Origin: Anaerobacterium chartisolvens
GTDB lineage: Bacteria > Bacillota > Clostridia > Acetivibrionales > DSM-27016
Assembly: GCF_003337415.1 (NCBI RefSeq)
Contig: NZ_QPJT01000021.1
Span: 19,924 to 83,923 of the forward strand
Length of the DNA: 64,000 bases
Reading direction: 5' to 3'
Part shown: piece after piece, positions 24,738 through 33,619 of the stretch
Layout: each line of letters opens with the position of its first letter
Position numbering within the stretch: the first letter of the stretch is position 1
Translations under genes and position numbers: made by a program
Notes under the pieces: model-generated
Told to the model about the DNA's origin: nothing
Seen by the model: the letters and a program-made list of their open reading frames with translations, nothing else
Databases searched by the model: none

Positions 24738-27065
24738 ATGAAATTTACGAATGGGTACTGGGATGTGAGAGAAGGCGTTAAAATATCCAGTCCTGTTGAA
24801 GTAAGGGACATAAACGTTGACGGGGATTCTGTTTCGGTATGGGCGGCATGTAAGCATGTTGAACATAGGGGAGACACTTTGAATGAGCCGCTTATTACAG
24901 TGGGCCTCAGCTCTCCTATGGAGGATGTGATATGTGTTAAGCTTTTCCACCACAGCGGAAAAAGAGCAGCGGGGCCGGAGTTTGAGCTATACAGAGACAG
25001 CGGAGCAGAGGTGAGTACGGTTGACGAAGAGGACGGGGCAAGCCTTGTAAGCGGCAGGCTGACGGCGCGTGTTAATAAAAAGGGCAGGTGGAGGATAGAC
25101 TTTTTGTATGATGGCAAGCGCATTACAGGCACAGGGAATAAGGGCATGGGATATATCACCGGCGAGGACAAAAAGGCATATGTCAGGGAACAGCTTGATC
25201 TTGGAATAGGAGAATATGTTTACGGTCTGGGAGAGCGTTTTACGCCGTTTGTAAAAAACGGCCAGACTGTGGATATATGGAACGAGGATGGAGGCACCAG
25301 CAGTGAGCTGGCATATAAAAACATACCGTTTTATATTACAAACAATGGATATGGGGTATTTGTAAACCATTGCGGGTGTGTATCCTTTGAAATTGCTTCT
25401 GAAAATGTGTCGAGAGTCCAATTCAGTGTGCCGGGAGAATGCCTTGAATATTATATTATAGGAGGAGGCACTCCCAAAAAAGTCCTGGAGAATTACACCA
25501 TTCTTACGGGAAGGCCCGCGCTGCCTCCCGCGTGGTCATTCGGGCTGTGGCTTACAACCTCTTTTACCACCAGCTATGATGAGACTACCGTGAACAGCTT
25601 CATTGACGGTATGCTGGACAGGGATATTCCTTTGAGCGTATTTCACTTTGATTGCTTCTGGATGAAGGAATACCAGTGGTGTGACTTCGAATGGCATAAA
25701 AAAGTATTCCCTGATCCCGAGGGTATGCTGAAGCGTCTGAAGGGCAAGGGCCTTAAGGTATGTGTTTGGATAAATCCCTATATTGCTCAGAAATCCTGTC
25801 TGTTTAAGGAAGGAATGGATAACGGGTATTTTATAAAAACAAAGGACGGGGATGTATGGCAGTGGGATAAATGGCAAGCGGGAATGGCAATTGTTGATTT
25901 TACAAACCCTCGAGCGGCAGAATGGTTTAAATCCAAGCTAAAAAGGCTTATTGACATGGGTGTGGACTGCTTTAAAACGGATTTTGGAGAACGCATACCT
26001 CAAGATGCGGTATACTTTGACGGGTCAGACGCTGAAAAAATGCATAATTATTATACCTATCTCTACAACAGGACGGTGTATGAAGCACTGGAGAAGCCGG
26101 ACGGAAATAAGGACACTGTTCTTTTTGCACGCTCCGCCACAGCCGGCAGCCAGAAGTTCCCCGTACACTGGGGAGGAGATTGCTCGGCCAGTTACGACTC
26201 AATGGCGGAAAGCCTTAGAGGAGGATTGTCTCTCTGCCTGTCGGGCTTCGGATTTTGGAGCCATGATATAGGCGGTTTTGAGAAGACGGCTACTCCTGAT
26301 ATTTATAAAAGGTGGACGGCATTCGGGTTGCTGTCGTCACACAGCCGGCTGCACGGAAATGAGTCGTATAGGGTGCCTTGGCTGTTCGACCAAGAGGCTG
26401 TTGATGTTTTAAGGTTCTTTACGCGCTTAAAGTACCGGCTTATGCCTTATTTATTCGGTGCGGCCTGTGAAGCCTCCTCTACCGGCATACCGATGATGCG
26501 TGCCATGGTGCTTGAATACCCCGGAGATCCTTTATGCAAGGCACTGGATCTTCAATATATGCTGGGTGCCTCGCTGCTGGTCGCGCCTGTGTTCAATAGC
26601 GAAGGTGCTGCAAGCTATTATCTTCCCAAGGGAGTGTGGACAAATTTCCTGACGGGAAAAAGGGTTGAAGGAAGCTGCTGGAGGCAGGAAGAGCACAGCT
26701 ATATGAGCATTCCCCTTATGGTCAGGGAGGGAGCAATTATTCCCGTTGGGAGCTGCGACAGCAGGCCGGACTATGACTATGCGTATGATGTAGACATATA
26801 TGTTTATGGCATAAAGCACGGATTCTGTGCCTCGGCCTCGGTATACAACACTTGCGGGCAGGTTGAGCTCCGCATAGAGGTAAAATGCTGTGAAGGGCTT
26901 ATAACTGTGGATGCCAGCGGTGCCGGAAAGCCGTGGAACCTTGTTATACCGGGTGAGTGCCGTTCCGGCTCAGTTGAAAACGGGAGCTTAACGGCTTGCA
27001 AAGAAGGGATGAGAGTAATACCCAATTCCTTTACCGGCAAGCTTTGCATTAACATCGGAGGATAA
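24738..27065 (+). CDS. Alpha-xylosidase-type glycoside hydrolase family 31
   Basis: 775-residue GH31 enzyme of YicI type. YVYGLGERFTPFVKNGQ and the nucleophile region CFKTDFGERIP (D415) match alpha-xylosidases, which remove alpha-1,6-xylose from xyloglucan oligosaccharides such as isoprimeverose. RSATAGSQKFPVHWGGD carries the acid/base region. No signal peptide. Together with GH3, and possibly GH42, it could complete intracellular breakdown of imported xyloglucan fragments. No transporter is encoded nearby. Confidence 0.9.
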   Translation: MKFTNGYWDVREGVKISSPVEVRDINVDGDSVSVWAACKHVEHRGDTLNEPLITVGLSSPMEDVICVKLFHHSGKRAAGPEFELYRDSGAEVSTVDEEDGASLVSGRLTARVNKKGRWRIDFLYDGKRITGTGNKGMGYITGEDKKAYVREQLDLGIGEYVYGLGERFTPFVKNGQTVDIWNEDGGTSSELAYKNIPFYITNNGYGVFVNHCGCVSFEIASENVSRVQFSVPGECLEYYIIGGGTPKKVLENYTILTGRPALPPAWSFGLWLTTSFTTSYDETTVNSFIDGMLDRDIPLSVFHFDCFWMKEYQWCDFEWHKKVFPDPEGMLKRLKGKGLKVCVWINPYIAQKSCLFKEGMDNGYFIKTKDGDVWQWDKWQAGMAIVDFTNPRAAEWFKSKLKRLIDMGVDCFKTDFGERIPQDAVYFDGSDAEKMHNYYTYLYNRTVYEALEKPDGNKDTVLFARSATAGSQKFPVHWGGDCSASYDSMAESLRGGLSLCLSGFGFWSHDIGGFEKTATPDIYKRWTAFGLLSSHSRLHGNESYRVPWLFDQEAVDVLRFFTRLKYRLMPYLFGAACEASSTGIPMMRAMVLEYPGDPLCKALDLQYMLGASLLVAPVFNSEGAASYYLPKGVWTNFLTGKRVEGSCWRQEEHSYMSIPLMVREGAIIPVGSCDSRPDYDYAYDVDIYVYGIKHGFCASASVYNTCGQVELRIEVKCCEGLITVDASGAGKPWNLVIPGECRSGSVENGSLTACKEGMRVIPNSFTGKLCINIGG

Positions 27066-27079
27066 AGAGGTGCGGCAGG

Positions 27080-27273
27080 CTGTGTGAAAACTATTTTGAG
27101 TGAAATTTCAAGCTATAATTCTTGCAGAAAAACAGCGGAGGAATCTTGGGGACGGATTCTTATGCTTCCGTAGCGCAGCGTAGGACTGAAAGGAAAGCAG
27201 AAGAACCGTACTCCATGATGCCGCAGCGGTGGCAAGCTGCAATTTTCCAAACAATTTTAGGGTTTTCACACAG
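27080..27273. repeat. Possible 194-bp non-autonomous element or long stem-loop
   Basis: CTGTGTGAAAAC (27080-27091) and GTTTTCACACAG (27262-27273) are exact 12-bp inverted termini, and the next ~30 bases show looser complementarity. The interior contains GGGGACGGATTC and no credible gene. It looks like a MITE or the remnant of an insertion sequence between converging genes. Confidence 0.4.
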
Positions 27274-27289
27274 TCTGGCGGAGATTGGA

Positions 27290-27315
27290 GGGGCTGCCGT
27301 TAATAGGGCAGCCCC
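27290..27315. terminator. Bidirectional terminator-like hairpin
   Basis: GGGGCTGCC (27290-27298) pairs with GGCAGCCCC (27307-27315) around an 8-nt loop. It sits between the 3' ends of the GH31 gene (plus) and the LuxR-type gene (minus). T-runs are poor on both sides. Confidence 0.55.
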
Positions 27316-27318
27316 GTA

Positions 27319-28110
27319 CTAGTCGCAATTTTTTAATATGTCGTAAATATCGTAAAATATTGCATTGACTGCTGCTTGCGTGCGATTGCTGCAAGACAGC
27401 TTTTCTATGATAATTTTGATATGGGACTTGACAGTGTTTTCACTTATGGAAAGCATTTCTGCCAGCTCCTTATTGGAATATCCATTTTTCAGCAGAGAAA
27501 GGATTTTTTTTTCGCTGGAAGTGAGAATATTTACATCAAATACAGATAGCATATTGCTTTTTACATAATCAGTTACATAATCCTTAAGCATTCTGTTTTT
27601 AAAGCTGTTCTCTATGCTTTTTAAAAACAGCTTGAACAAATCTATTGACAGGTTTTCTGCCATAGAGCTGAGGAAAAAGGCTCCTATATATGCACAGCCA
27701 TTGTCCAGTGTTATAGGTGCCGCACAGCTTGAAAATCTGTTCAGTGTTGTGCCCTCTCCATCTTCGGATTTAAGCACGGAAAAGCCGTTTTTTTTAAGAG
27801 ATTCTGAAATAGCTGTTTTACCGGTATATTCTTCCTTCAGGCTCAAACCCGGGCACAGCTTTATTTCCTTATTCATGAGAGAAGAATTTTTACAGTACCA
27901 GATAGTGGTCAAATTGCTGTCGGTAAGAACTACCAGACTGTAGAAGGGATATAAAGAAATTATTTCATTTGCAAAATTGGATAACAGCAGCTTTAGTATA
28001 TTAACACTATGGCTGTTTATGGGGCAAACTATTTTATAAGAGGACTTCCCTTCCTGAGCTTCTTTTCCATCAGTCTTATCATATGTAAGTAGACATCCAT
28101 TCTTATTCAA
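27319..28110 (-). CDS. LuxR-type transcriptional regulator with unknown sensor domain
   Basis: 263 residues. The last ~65 form a LuxR helix-turn-helix: LTSSEKKILSLLKNGYSNKELAEML, then SENTVKSHIKIIIEKL. Residues ~30-180 form an alpha/beta region that may be GAF-like (LVVLTDSNLTTIWY, APITLDNGCAYIGAFFLSS). No receiver domain and no membrane segment. It is divergent from the large operon beginning at 28575 and a plausible regulator of it. Confidence 0.82.
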   Translation of the reverse strand: MNKNGCLLTYDKTDGKEAQEGKSSYKIVCPINSHSVNILKLLLSNFANEIISLYPFYSLVVLTDSNLTTIWYCKNSSLMNKEIKLCPGLSLKEEYTGKTAISESLKKNGFSVLKSEDGEGTTLNRFSSCAAPITLDNGCAYIGAFFLSSMAENLSIDLFKLFLKSIENSFKNRMLKDYVTDYVKSNMLSVFDVNILTSSEKKILSLLKNGYSNKELAEMLSISENTVKSHIKIIIEKLSCSNRTQAAVNAIFYDIYDILKNCD

Positions 28111-28574
28111 GCTAAATGCCTCCTTTATAAAGAACTGTATTATGGTGTTGCGTATAGAGCTAAAAGTATCTTTCGCACAGCAAGTACATTGTAAATGTCA
28201 AATAAGTAGAAAAAACAACCTAATAAAAGGACACGCCATGTAAATTAAGAATGCCTGAATTTAAATTAAAGTAGTTATGTAAATAATATATCAATTATGC
28301 TGTTTTTTAGCAACAACATATATGTGAAAATTGATAACAATATCAGATTTTGTCTGAAAATATAAGATAATATATTAATATTCGACAAATAAATATAAAA
28401 AATAGTAATTATTGTACAAGAAAGATCACCCAAAATAGTGAGTTAATTCTACTGAAATATATTTATAATAAACATTATCTCATGGAGTTATTCATAATGA
28501 GGATAATTTAAAAAAAATACCCTGTTTTACTATCTTTAAGGTATTACTAAATTTTTATTCAGGAGGTTGTTTAT
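28111..28574 (+). promoter_or_regulatory. 464-bp promoter region of the large operon, with a Spo0A-like box
   Basis: Very AT-rich. TTCGACA at 28381-28387 is the complement of the 0A-box core TGTCGAA. A TATAAT at about 28464 with TTAATT sixteen bases upstream is a weak promoter candidate. AGGAGG at 28561-28566 is the ribosome site of the first operon gene. No small gene is visible. Confidence 0.4.
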
Positions 28575-29675
28575 GTGGCAATAGCAATCGACACATATTT
28601 TAAAAGTGTGTCTGAGCTGGCGGGCTTGACAGAGCAGTGTGCTTTTAAGGCTGTTTTAGATGAAATAAAGCTTGCTTCTAAAAAGAGAAGAAGCATACTT
28701 CTTATAGGCAATGGAGAGGACGCGGCTACAGCCTCTCATTTTGCCAATGACTTAATGAAAAATGCAGGTATAAAAATAACCTCTATGCTTGGATTCGGCA
28801 TTAAGGTTATTGCACTTTCTGAAAACATGGCGTTTTTCACAGCTGTTTCAAACGATGTGAGCATGAATCAGGCTTATGCAGCATACTTAAGTGCATATGC
28901 CTCCGCAGGGGATCTGGTGATTATATTTTCTTCGCAGCAGCCTCATGCCAATTTAATAGAAGCAGCAAAATTCGGCCGCAGAAGAGGGCTTTGCGTTGCT
29001 TCAATTACAGGCAATTTTGCGGGCGGTCTGGAAAAATTCTCTCATGTGCTCTATAAGGTTGCCAGCAATGTTCCTGAGCATATTCAAGACATGCATTCAT
29101 TTTTGTGCCACAGCTGGACGGTGACCTTAAGAGATGAGCTTGTTCAGCCGGTGGTATTTTTAGACCGCGACGGAGTCATAAACAAAAACAGGCCGGACTA
29201 CATAAAGTCGTGGGATGAATTTTTATTTCTGCCCGGTGTGCCCGACGCAATACGGAGGCTCAATGAAAAGGGCTATGCCGTAGTGGTGGTTACAAACCAA
29301 TCGGCAGTAGGGCGCAACATTATAAGCGAAAAGGAACTGGAAAGAATCCACGTTAAGATGTGCAATTCCCTGCTGAAGCATGGAGCGCTTATAAGTAAAA
29401 TATATTACTGCCCCCATTCTCCCGAAGAGGGCTGTGAATGCCGTAAGCCCGCAGATGGGCTAATCAGGCGGGCGTTTGAGGAACTTCCTCTCGATAGGGG
29501 GAAAGCGATAATGGTAGGAGACAGCGCTTGTGATATAGAGGCAGGGTATAAATCGGGAGCGGCCACTGTATTGCTTGCAAATACATTGGAGGATGCGAAA
29601 GGGCTTAAGGTGGTTCCCGACTATTTGGCGGCAGACCTGCCTTTGGCCGTCGATTTGATATTGAATAAAATGTAA
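28575..29675 (+). CDS. SIS-domain / GmhB-type heptose phosphatase fusion
   Basis: 366 residues in two parts. Residues ~1-190 form a SIS phosphosugar domain like GmhA (sedoheptulose-7-phosphate isomerase), but the usual GNGGS loop reads GNGEDAA; SHFANDL and HIQDMHSFLCH, which align with GmhA metal-site segments, remain. Residues ~195-366 form a HAD phosphatase of the GmhB type: FLDRDGVINK (nucleophile D197), VVVTNQSAVGR, a CPHS/CECRKP zinc loop and MVGDSACDIEAG. GmhB removes the 7-phosphate from heptose 1,7-bisphosphate. GTG start with AGGAGG. First gene of the operon. Confidence 0.88.
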   Translation: MAIAIDTYFKSVSELAGLTEQCAFKAVLDEIKLASKKRRSILLIGNGEDAATASHFANDLMKNAGIKITSMLGFGIKVIALSENMAFFTAVSNDVSMNQAYAAYLSAYASAGDLVIIFSSQQPHANLIEAAKFGRRRGLCVASITGNFAGGLEKFSHVLYKVASNVPEHIQDMHSFLCHSWTVTLRDELVQPVVFLDRDGVINKNRPDYIKSWDEFLFLPGVPDAIRRLNEKGYAVVVVTNQSAVGRNIISEKELERIHVKMCNSLLKHGALISKIYYCPHSPEEGCECRKPADGLIRRAFEELPLDRGKAIMVGDSACDIEAGYKSGAATVLLANTLEDAKGLKVVPDYLAADLPLAVDLILNKM

Positions 29676-29693
29676 TTTAAAGGAGGCTTTTTT

Positions 29694-30809
29694 GTGAGAG
29701 CACTTGTTACGGGGGGAGCGGGCTTTATAGGCTCGCATATTGTGGACTCTCTTCTTTTAAAAGGCTATGAGGTACGAATACTGGATGTACTGGCGGGGCC
29801 GGTGCATCGGGGAGGAAGGAAACCGGCGTACTTGTCGGGAGAAGCGGAATTAATAATAGGAGATGTGCGGGATAAGGATGCGGTTTTGCGTGCCATAGAC
29901 GGAGTGGACGTTATTTTCCATGAAGCTGCTGAGCAGGGCTATATGCAGAATTACAGCAAATTCTTTCATGTCAACAGCGTAGGAACGGCATTGCTGTTTG
30001 AGGCTATTGCAGAGAAAAGGCAGGATGTCAGGAAAATAGTTATAGCGTCATCGCAGGCTGTTTATGGGGAAGGGAGGTATTTCTGCGCCGAGCACGGCAA
30101 TTTCAGCCCCATGCCCAGAGAAATACAGCATCTTGAGCAGGGACGGTGGGAGCATGTATGTCCTGTATGCGGCAGGGCTATGGGCAGTATTAAGGCAGAG
30201 GAGGCTTTTATAAACCCCAATACACAGTATGCCGTATCAAAATACACTCAGGAAATGATAGGCTTTAATCTTGGCAGAAGGCACAATATCCCCGTTGTGT
30301 GCTTAAGGTATTCCATAGTATTAGGAAAAAGACAGTCCTTCTATAACATGTATACCGGAATACTGAGAAGCTTTGCCGTACAGCTTATGCTGGGGCAGGC
30401 CCCGGTAATATTTGAGGACGGGAGGATGCAAAGGGATTATATTCATGTCGATGATGTGGCGGAGGCCAATATGTGTGTGCTGGAGAGTGCCGGGGCCGAT
30501 TTTAAGGCATTTAACGTGGGAAGCGGCATAAGCACCGATGTGCTTTCCTTTTACAGCGAGGTGGCCGGCTGCATGGGCAGCGGCTTAAAGCCGGTAATGA
30601 ACGGTGAATTCAGAGTGGGGGATGTAAGACATATAGTATCGTCGCCTTCAGGGCTTCAAAGGCTTGGCTGGAGCTTTTCGAGGAGCGTTCACGATATGGT
30701 TTCAGACTATATTGAGTATCTGAATAAGGCTGAAAGGGTAGACGACTGCTTTGCTTTGGCAATGAAGGAGATGAAGGAGAAGACAATTATTATGAAATCT
30801 ATGCAGTAA
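29694..30809 (+). CDS. NAD-dependent sugar-nucleotide epimerase/dehydratase with zinc-ribbon insertion
   Basis: 371-residue extended SDR protein. GGAGFIGSHIVDSLL binds NAD(P); the active site is in SSQAVYGEG and YAVSKYTQ (about residue 180). Between these lies an insertion with CAEHG and CPVCG, a likely Zn-binding knuckle, as in some dTDP-rhamnose 4-epimerase-like enzymes. FEDGRMQRDYIHVDDVAEA is the C-terminal substrate region. GTG start after AAAGGAGG, 18 bp after the SIS-GmhB gene. It probably modifies the NDP-heptose or another sugar of this pathway. Confidence 0.85.
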   Translation: MRALVTGGAGFIGSHIVDSLLLKGYEVRILDVLAGPVHRGGRKPAYLSGEAELIIGDVRDKDAVLRAIDGVDVIFHEAAEQGYMQNYSKFFHVNSVGTALLFEAIAEKRQDVRKIVIASSQAVYGEGRYFCAEHGNFSPMPREIQHLEQGRWEHVCPVCGRAMGSIKAEEAFINPNTQYAVSKYTQEMIGFNLGRRHNIPVVCLRYSIVLGKRQSFYNMYTGILRSFAVQLMLGQAPVIFEDGRMQRDYIHVDDVAEANMCVLESAGADFKAFNVGSGISTDVLSFYSEVAGCMGSGLKPVMNGEFRVGDVRHIVSSPSGLQRLGWSFSRSVHDMVSDYIEYLNKAERVDDCFALAMKEMKEKTIIMKSMQ

Positions 30810-30908
30810 GACAAGGCTTAAGAAGGCGGGAGATTAAAAAATAAATAAAGCTTAGGCTTTAAGCCTTAAGTGCCGGACATCAATTAAGGAGTACAGGGAG
30901 GAAAAGCA

Positions 30909-31883
30909 TTGGTTATTTGCAGAACACCGCTCAGGGTAAGCCTCTTTGGAGGAGGCACCGACATAGAAGCCTTCTGGTGTGAGGAAGACGGCTGCGTTTT
31001 AAGCAGCACTATAAATAAGTACATATATGTAATTGTTAAAAAAAGCTTTGATAAGCTTATGCATATAAAATATTTCCGGGAGGAGGTTGTAGAGGCGGTA
31101 AGGGACATAAAGCATGATTTAATACGTGAAGCCATGTATAAAACCGGAGTAACGGAAGGAATAGACATAGCTGTTTTATCGGATATACCTCATACAGGCA
31201 GCGGGCTAGGCTCATCAGGCAGTCTGACGGTGGGGCTTTTAAATGCATTATATACCTATGCAGGCGCTCCGTCACCCTCTCTAAGCACCCTTGCACAACA
31301 GGCATGTGAAATTGAAATAAGTATTCTTAATAAGCCGGTAGGAAAACAGGATCAATATATTGCCGCTTATGGGGGATTGAACGTTATAGAATTTAAATGT
31401 GACGGATGTGTTGAGGTTAAGCCTGTCACTCTCCAATATAATATCTGCCGGGAGCTTAAAAAAAATTTATTGCTGTTTTATACAGGAATGGGGCATAAGG
31501 CGGAAGACATACTCAAGGAGCAGGGAAGGCTTGTCGTAAACACAAGACCTGTCCTCCAAAAAATGAAGCGGCAGGTTTACGATGCACTGGATATTATGTC
31601 AAAGGCAGATGTTGACCGGCTTGGGCTGTTGATGAAGGAGGGCTGGAGTATGAAGAGGCAGCTTACAGACAAAATAAGTAACGGAAGTATAGACGGGATG
31701 ATTGAAAGAGCCTTTAAGGCCGGTGCGTCAGGGGCAAAAATCACAGGAGCGGGAGGAGGGGGCTTTCTGCTTGTTTTCTGCAGTCCGTCCTGCCGTGAAG
31801 CGGTACGCAGCACTATGAGGGATCTTATAGAGCTTGACTTTGATTTTGAGAAGTCGGGGACACAAATACTGGTAAATGATTAA
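30909..31883 (+). CDS. GHMP sugar kinase, HddA-like (heptose 7-phosphate kinase)
   Basis: 324 residues. RTPLRVSLFGGGTDIEAF at the N-terminus and the ATP loop HTGSGLGSSGSLTVG (about residue 98) are typical of the HddA/Fkp-like branch that phosphorylates C1 of D-glycero-D-manno-heptose 7-phosphate. GASGAKITGAGGGGFLLVF is the third GHMP motif. TTG start following AGGGAGG. It acts between the isomerase and the GmhB phosphatase in the heptose route. The 99-bp gap before it holds a small hairpin (AGGCTTTAAGCCT, ~30852). Confidence 0.88.
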   Translation: MVICRTPLRVSLFGGGTDIEAFWCEEDGCVLSSTINKYIYVIVKKSFDKLMHIKYFREEVVEAVRDIKHDLIREAMYKTGVTEGIDIAVLSDIPHTGSGLGSSGSLTVGLLNALYTYAGAPSPSLSTLAQQACEIEISILNKPVGKQDQYIAAYGGLNVIEFKCDGCVEVKPVTLQYNICRELKKNLLLFYTGMGHKAEDILKEQGRLVVNTRPVLQKMKRQVYDALDIMSKADVDRLGLLMKEGWSMKRQLTDKISNGSIDGMIERAFKAGASGAKITGAGGGGFLLVFCSPSCREAVRSTMRDLIELDFDFEKSGTQILVND

Positions 31884-31930
31884 AGACTTAACGCCCGCAT
31901 AACAGGGTAAGAGCAAAGGGGGTATTTATA

Positions 31931-32482
31931 ATGTCCTTGCTGTCTATGACAGAGTCTTTTCGCAAATCCATCAACGATATGTCGCCCGCACGCGTTGAGA
32001 GTGCGGCTGGAATGATACTGGGCACCATAAACGGAGGCGGATGTGTTTATGCTTGCGGAAACGGAGGAAGCGGGGCTAATGCAAATCTGTTTGCGGCGGC
32101 GGCTTCAAAGCTTATAAAAGCAAATGGCGCTGCCGCGCGATTTATAAGCTTGAATGCCAATATGTCGGTAATAACCTCTGAATGCTTAAATTATAATAAG
32201 GTATTCAGACAGCAGCTTGAGTCCATGGCATATCCTTCGGATCTGCTTATTGCCTTCAGCGGAAGCGGAAATTCTCCTAATATACTGGAAGCTATTGATT
32301 ATGCTAAAAAAGCAGGTGTGAAGACTATAGGGCTGACGGGAATGGGGGGAGGAAGGCTTTCTTCGGAGGCAGATTTTGACGTTATTGTAAATTCGGACAG
32401 TATGGAGGAGATTGAGAGCGTGCATACCGTTATAATACACGCCGTATTAAGATGGCTGGGGGAGAAGCTTAACACCTCCTAG
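31931..32482 (+). CDS. GmhA-like SIS phosphosugar protein
   Basis: 183-residue SIS protein of the size of GmhA. It keeps the phosphate loop CGNGGSGANA, SGSGNSPNILEAID and a late VHTVIIH, but where GmhA has a DAxHF-type metal-site helix it reads NANLFAAAA. It therefore may not isomerise sedoheptulose 7-phosphate alone. The SIS half of the fusion at 28575 has the opposite pattern of losses, so the two could work together. It lies 47 bp after the kinase. Confidence 0.8.
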   Translation: MSLLSMTESFRKSINDMSPARVESAAGMILGTINGGGCVYACGNGGSGANANLFAAAASKLIKANGAAARFISLNANMSVITSECLNYNKVFRQQLESMAYPSDLLIAFSGSGNSPNILEAIDYAKKAGVKTIGLTGMGGGRLSSEADFDVIVNSDSMEEIESVHTVIIHAVLRWLGEKLNTS

Positions 32483-32528
32483 AGAAATTCATGCTTTTAG
32501 AATAAATCGGCTTACCGGGAGGATAAAG

Positions 32529-33563
32529 ATGAAAACTGATTTTTTAAACGGTACAGCGACCTTTGTAATGGCGCATTGGAGAAAGAATGACGTTGCAAGC
32601 AGGCTTCATCTGGAACAGGCAATACAGGGCATACTTGCCCAGACGGATGAAAACTGGCAAATAGTAATTGTTGACGACTTATCTCCTGACATCGAGGCAA
32701 GGGAATACTTAACCGAGATAAAGGAGCTTCGGCCGGACAAGATACATGTGATATTAAAGGAAACGAACGACGGCCCGGGCATATGCCGGAATGCAGGCAT
32801 AGAATGGGCATACCTGCGTGCTTCTCCAATTATACTTTTCAATGATGCCGATGACATATCTCATCCTGAAAGGCTTAAAGCTGTAAGGAGAATATTTGTG
32901 GAGGATTCGGAAGCTTGTGTGGTATATTCTACCTTCAAAGTTATAGATGAGGACAATAACCCCGTTGAGGAGCGTTTGTTAACACAGTCCATTCTCGAGA
33001 TACTGGAAGGACACAGGAATAATCCTGTGCAGGGCAGCAATGCGTGGATGCGCATAGGAACTGAAAAGGGCTATACAAATCTCACGTCCTCAACCGCTGT
33101 AAAAACAGAAACGGCATATAAGTACCCCTTTCCTCCACAACGGGTATCGGAGGATCAACATGCATGGCTCAGGTATTCTGCGGGAGGGGGGAAGTTTATA
33201 TACTGTGAGAGTATCCCGTCAATGTACAGAATTCCTCAAGGAACGCCTACAGTATCCAGAGCAAGGATAGAGGGGTATTACTCTCAAAAGGCTGCCGTTG
33301 ACACAGAAGGCTTTTTAGAGGCAATGAGGATTCATAATAAGGCGTCGGCAATGGGCCGGGCTCAAAAAGAGGATCTTCTGATAAAATTCTATGTCAAGCT
33401 CGCTGAAACCTTAGGAAGAGAAAATGAGAACAGGCTGGCAGCGGAACAGCTTTCCAAGGCATGTAAATTGTCTGCATCCAAGGCGCTTGAGGTAATAGAG
33501 TCCAGAGGCCTTAAAGGACATATATGGGCAAGGGAAAGCGCGTTAGGAGAACTGTTAACCTAA
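32529..33563 (+). CDS. Family 2 glycosyltransferase
   Basis: 344 residues. GT-A signatures: WQIVIVDDLSPD (nucleotide site), NDGPGICRNAGIEWA and the DXD-like NDADDISHPERL at about residue 110. The C-terminal ~100 residues are helical and end with a repeat-like segment (AAEQLSKACKLSASKALEVI). No membrane segment, so it acts at the cytoplasmic side, probably placing the heptose or a related sugar. Confidence 0.88.
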   Translation: MKTDFLNGTATFVMAHWRKNDVASRLHLEQAIQGILAQTDENWQIVIVDDLSPDIEAREYLTEIKELRPDKIHVILKETNDGPGICRNAGIEWAYLRASPIILFNDADDISHPERLKAVRRIFVEDSEACVVYSTFKVIDEDNNPVEERLLTQSILEILEGHRNNPVQGSNAWMRIGTEKGYTNLTSSTAVKTETAYKYPFPPQRVSEDQHAWLRYSAGGGKFIYCESIPSMYRIPQGTPTVSRARIEGYYSQKAAVDTEGFLEAMRIHNKASAMGRAQKEDLLIKFYVKLAETLGRENENRLAAEQLSKACKLSASKALEVIESRGLKGHIWARESALGELLT

Positions 33564-33619
33564 AAAAGCACCTGTAAAAAGATGATACCTGCAACAGAAG
33601 TAATAAAAAGGAGACGAAA

